From positions 1-6,838 of the forward strand of contig JAHEYX010000173.1 of the NCBI GenBank assembly GCA_023251415.1: a DNA stretch of 6,838 bases. Direction: 5' to 3'. The translations under genes and the position numbers were made by a program. This DNA comes from Chitinophagales bacterium. GTDB lineage: Bacteria; Bacteroidota; Bacteroidia; Chitinophagales; CAIODY01. Below are positions 6,468 to 6,838 of the stretch, in pieces; positions within the stretch are counted from its first letter, which is position 1; each line of letters opens with the position of its first letter. The notes under the pieces were generated by a model, which saw only the letters and a program-made list of their open reading frames with translations, did not search any database and was not told the DNA's origin.

Positions 6468-6838
6468 TGTCTTAACTGATATTCTTTGTAAAATTTATCC
6501 CAAGGAATCGTTTTGTAAGCGTTTTCGTTATAAAAAGTCAGTATAGCTACTAACATTTCAGGTGCCACATACCTTGGTATTAAATCAATAATTTGATTGT
6601 TTTCATCAAATACTACAGTACTTGGCAACACCAATTGATTTTTAGTTAATGCCAATGCTAGCTTATTAAATGGCATTCCATGAATAGATACTGTATCATA
6701 CACGGTGCCTTTAAAAGTAATAGGTTGAAGAGTTTGCGCATTAAAATCAACCGCATAGTAATTATCATTGATGTATTTAACTACTGCTGAATCTCCGAAA
6801 CTTGATTTGGACATCACACGGCAGGAATTGCAAAAATC
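6464..6838 (-). CDS. Thioredoxin-fold protein with CxxC motif, 5' end cut by the window edge
   Basis: The frame is open to the right edge and gives 124 residues without its start. The first residues read DFCNSCRVM, so a redox CxxC (Cys3, Cys6) is present. It is followed by SKSSFGDSAVVKYINDNYYAVDFNAQ, which matches the helix and second strand of thioredoxin-like proteins (typical pattern WCGWCKxM...F.d..V...in..f..v..d). FKGTVYD (about 42-48) and the cis-proline strand LPSTVVFDE (71-79, Pro72) follow. I recall this insert pattern, FKG then LA.AL then a P-T/S-VFLD strand, from Bacteroidota thioredoxin-family proteins, often periplasmic. An in-frame GTG/ATG at 6817/6814 would drop the CxxC and is not the true start. 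No signal peptide can be judged because the N-terminus is missing. A thiol-disulfide exchange or redox-sensing role is inferred only from the motif. Confidence 0.83.
   Translation of the reverse strand, partial: DFCNSCRVMSKSSFGDSAVVKYINDNYYAVDFNAQTLQPITFKGTVYDTVSIHGMPFNKLALALTKNQLVLPSTVVFDENNQIIDLIPRYVAPEMLVAILTFYNENAYKTIPWDKFYKEYQLRH

Overview
The window looks like ordinary chromosomal DNA from an AT-rich member of the Bacteroidota. Three things point there: SecD and SecF are encoded as one fused SecDF, the secDF leader carries a TTTG / TAnnTTTG promoter of the Bacteroidota type, and the start codons lack clear Shine-Dalgarno sequences. The Era, DUF486-type and outer-membrane-barrel proteins also resemble Bacteroidota family members as I remember them. 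No database search was possible, so the assignment is by motif and recall.

Left half, all on the minus strand and read right to left. secDF (5156 to 2026) encodes the proton-driven accessory subunit of the Sec translocon and ends at a strong hairpin terminator (1971-2008). A dicarboxylate/amino-acid:cation symporter follows (1903-683). After a 16-bp gap comes era (666 to beyond the left edge), the ribosome-assembly GTPase, whose C-terminal KH domain is cut by the window. secDF is not one open frame. It is broken by an apparent -1 frameshift between 4122 and 4143, inside the lysine/alanine-rich linker of the SecD periplasmic domain, giving a 345-residue front piece and a 698-residue back piece. 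Adding one base would restore a single protein of about 1043 residues.

Right part. A short divergent region (5157-5296) holds the secDF promoter. On the plus strand follow a small four-helix membrane protein of the DUF486 (DMT-like) type (5297-5629) and, 22 bp later, a signal-peptide-bearing outer-membrane beta-barrel protein distantly like PorV/PorQ (5652-6467). A thioredoxin-fold protein with a CxxC motif converges from the right edge on the minus strand (6838 to 6464). Its stop codon overlaps that of the barrel gene in a TTAA palindrome.

Functionally the genes are a mixed housekeeping set: protein export, ribosome maturation, nutrient uptake, outer membrane and thiol chemistry. I found no mobile element, CRISPR array, RNA gene or defence system. 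No gap between genes exceeds 300 bases. The most notable point is the secDF frame break; I see no convincing sign of a new biological system.
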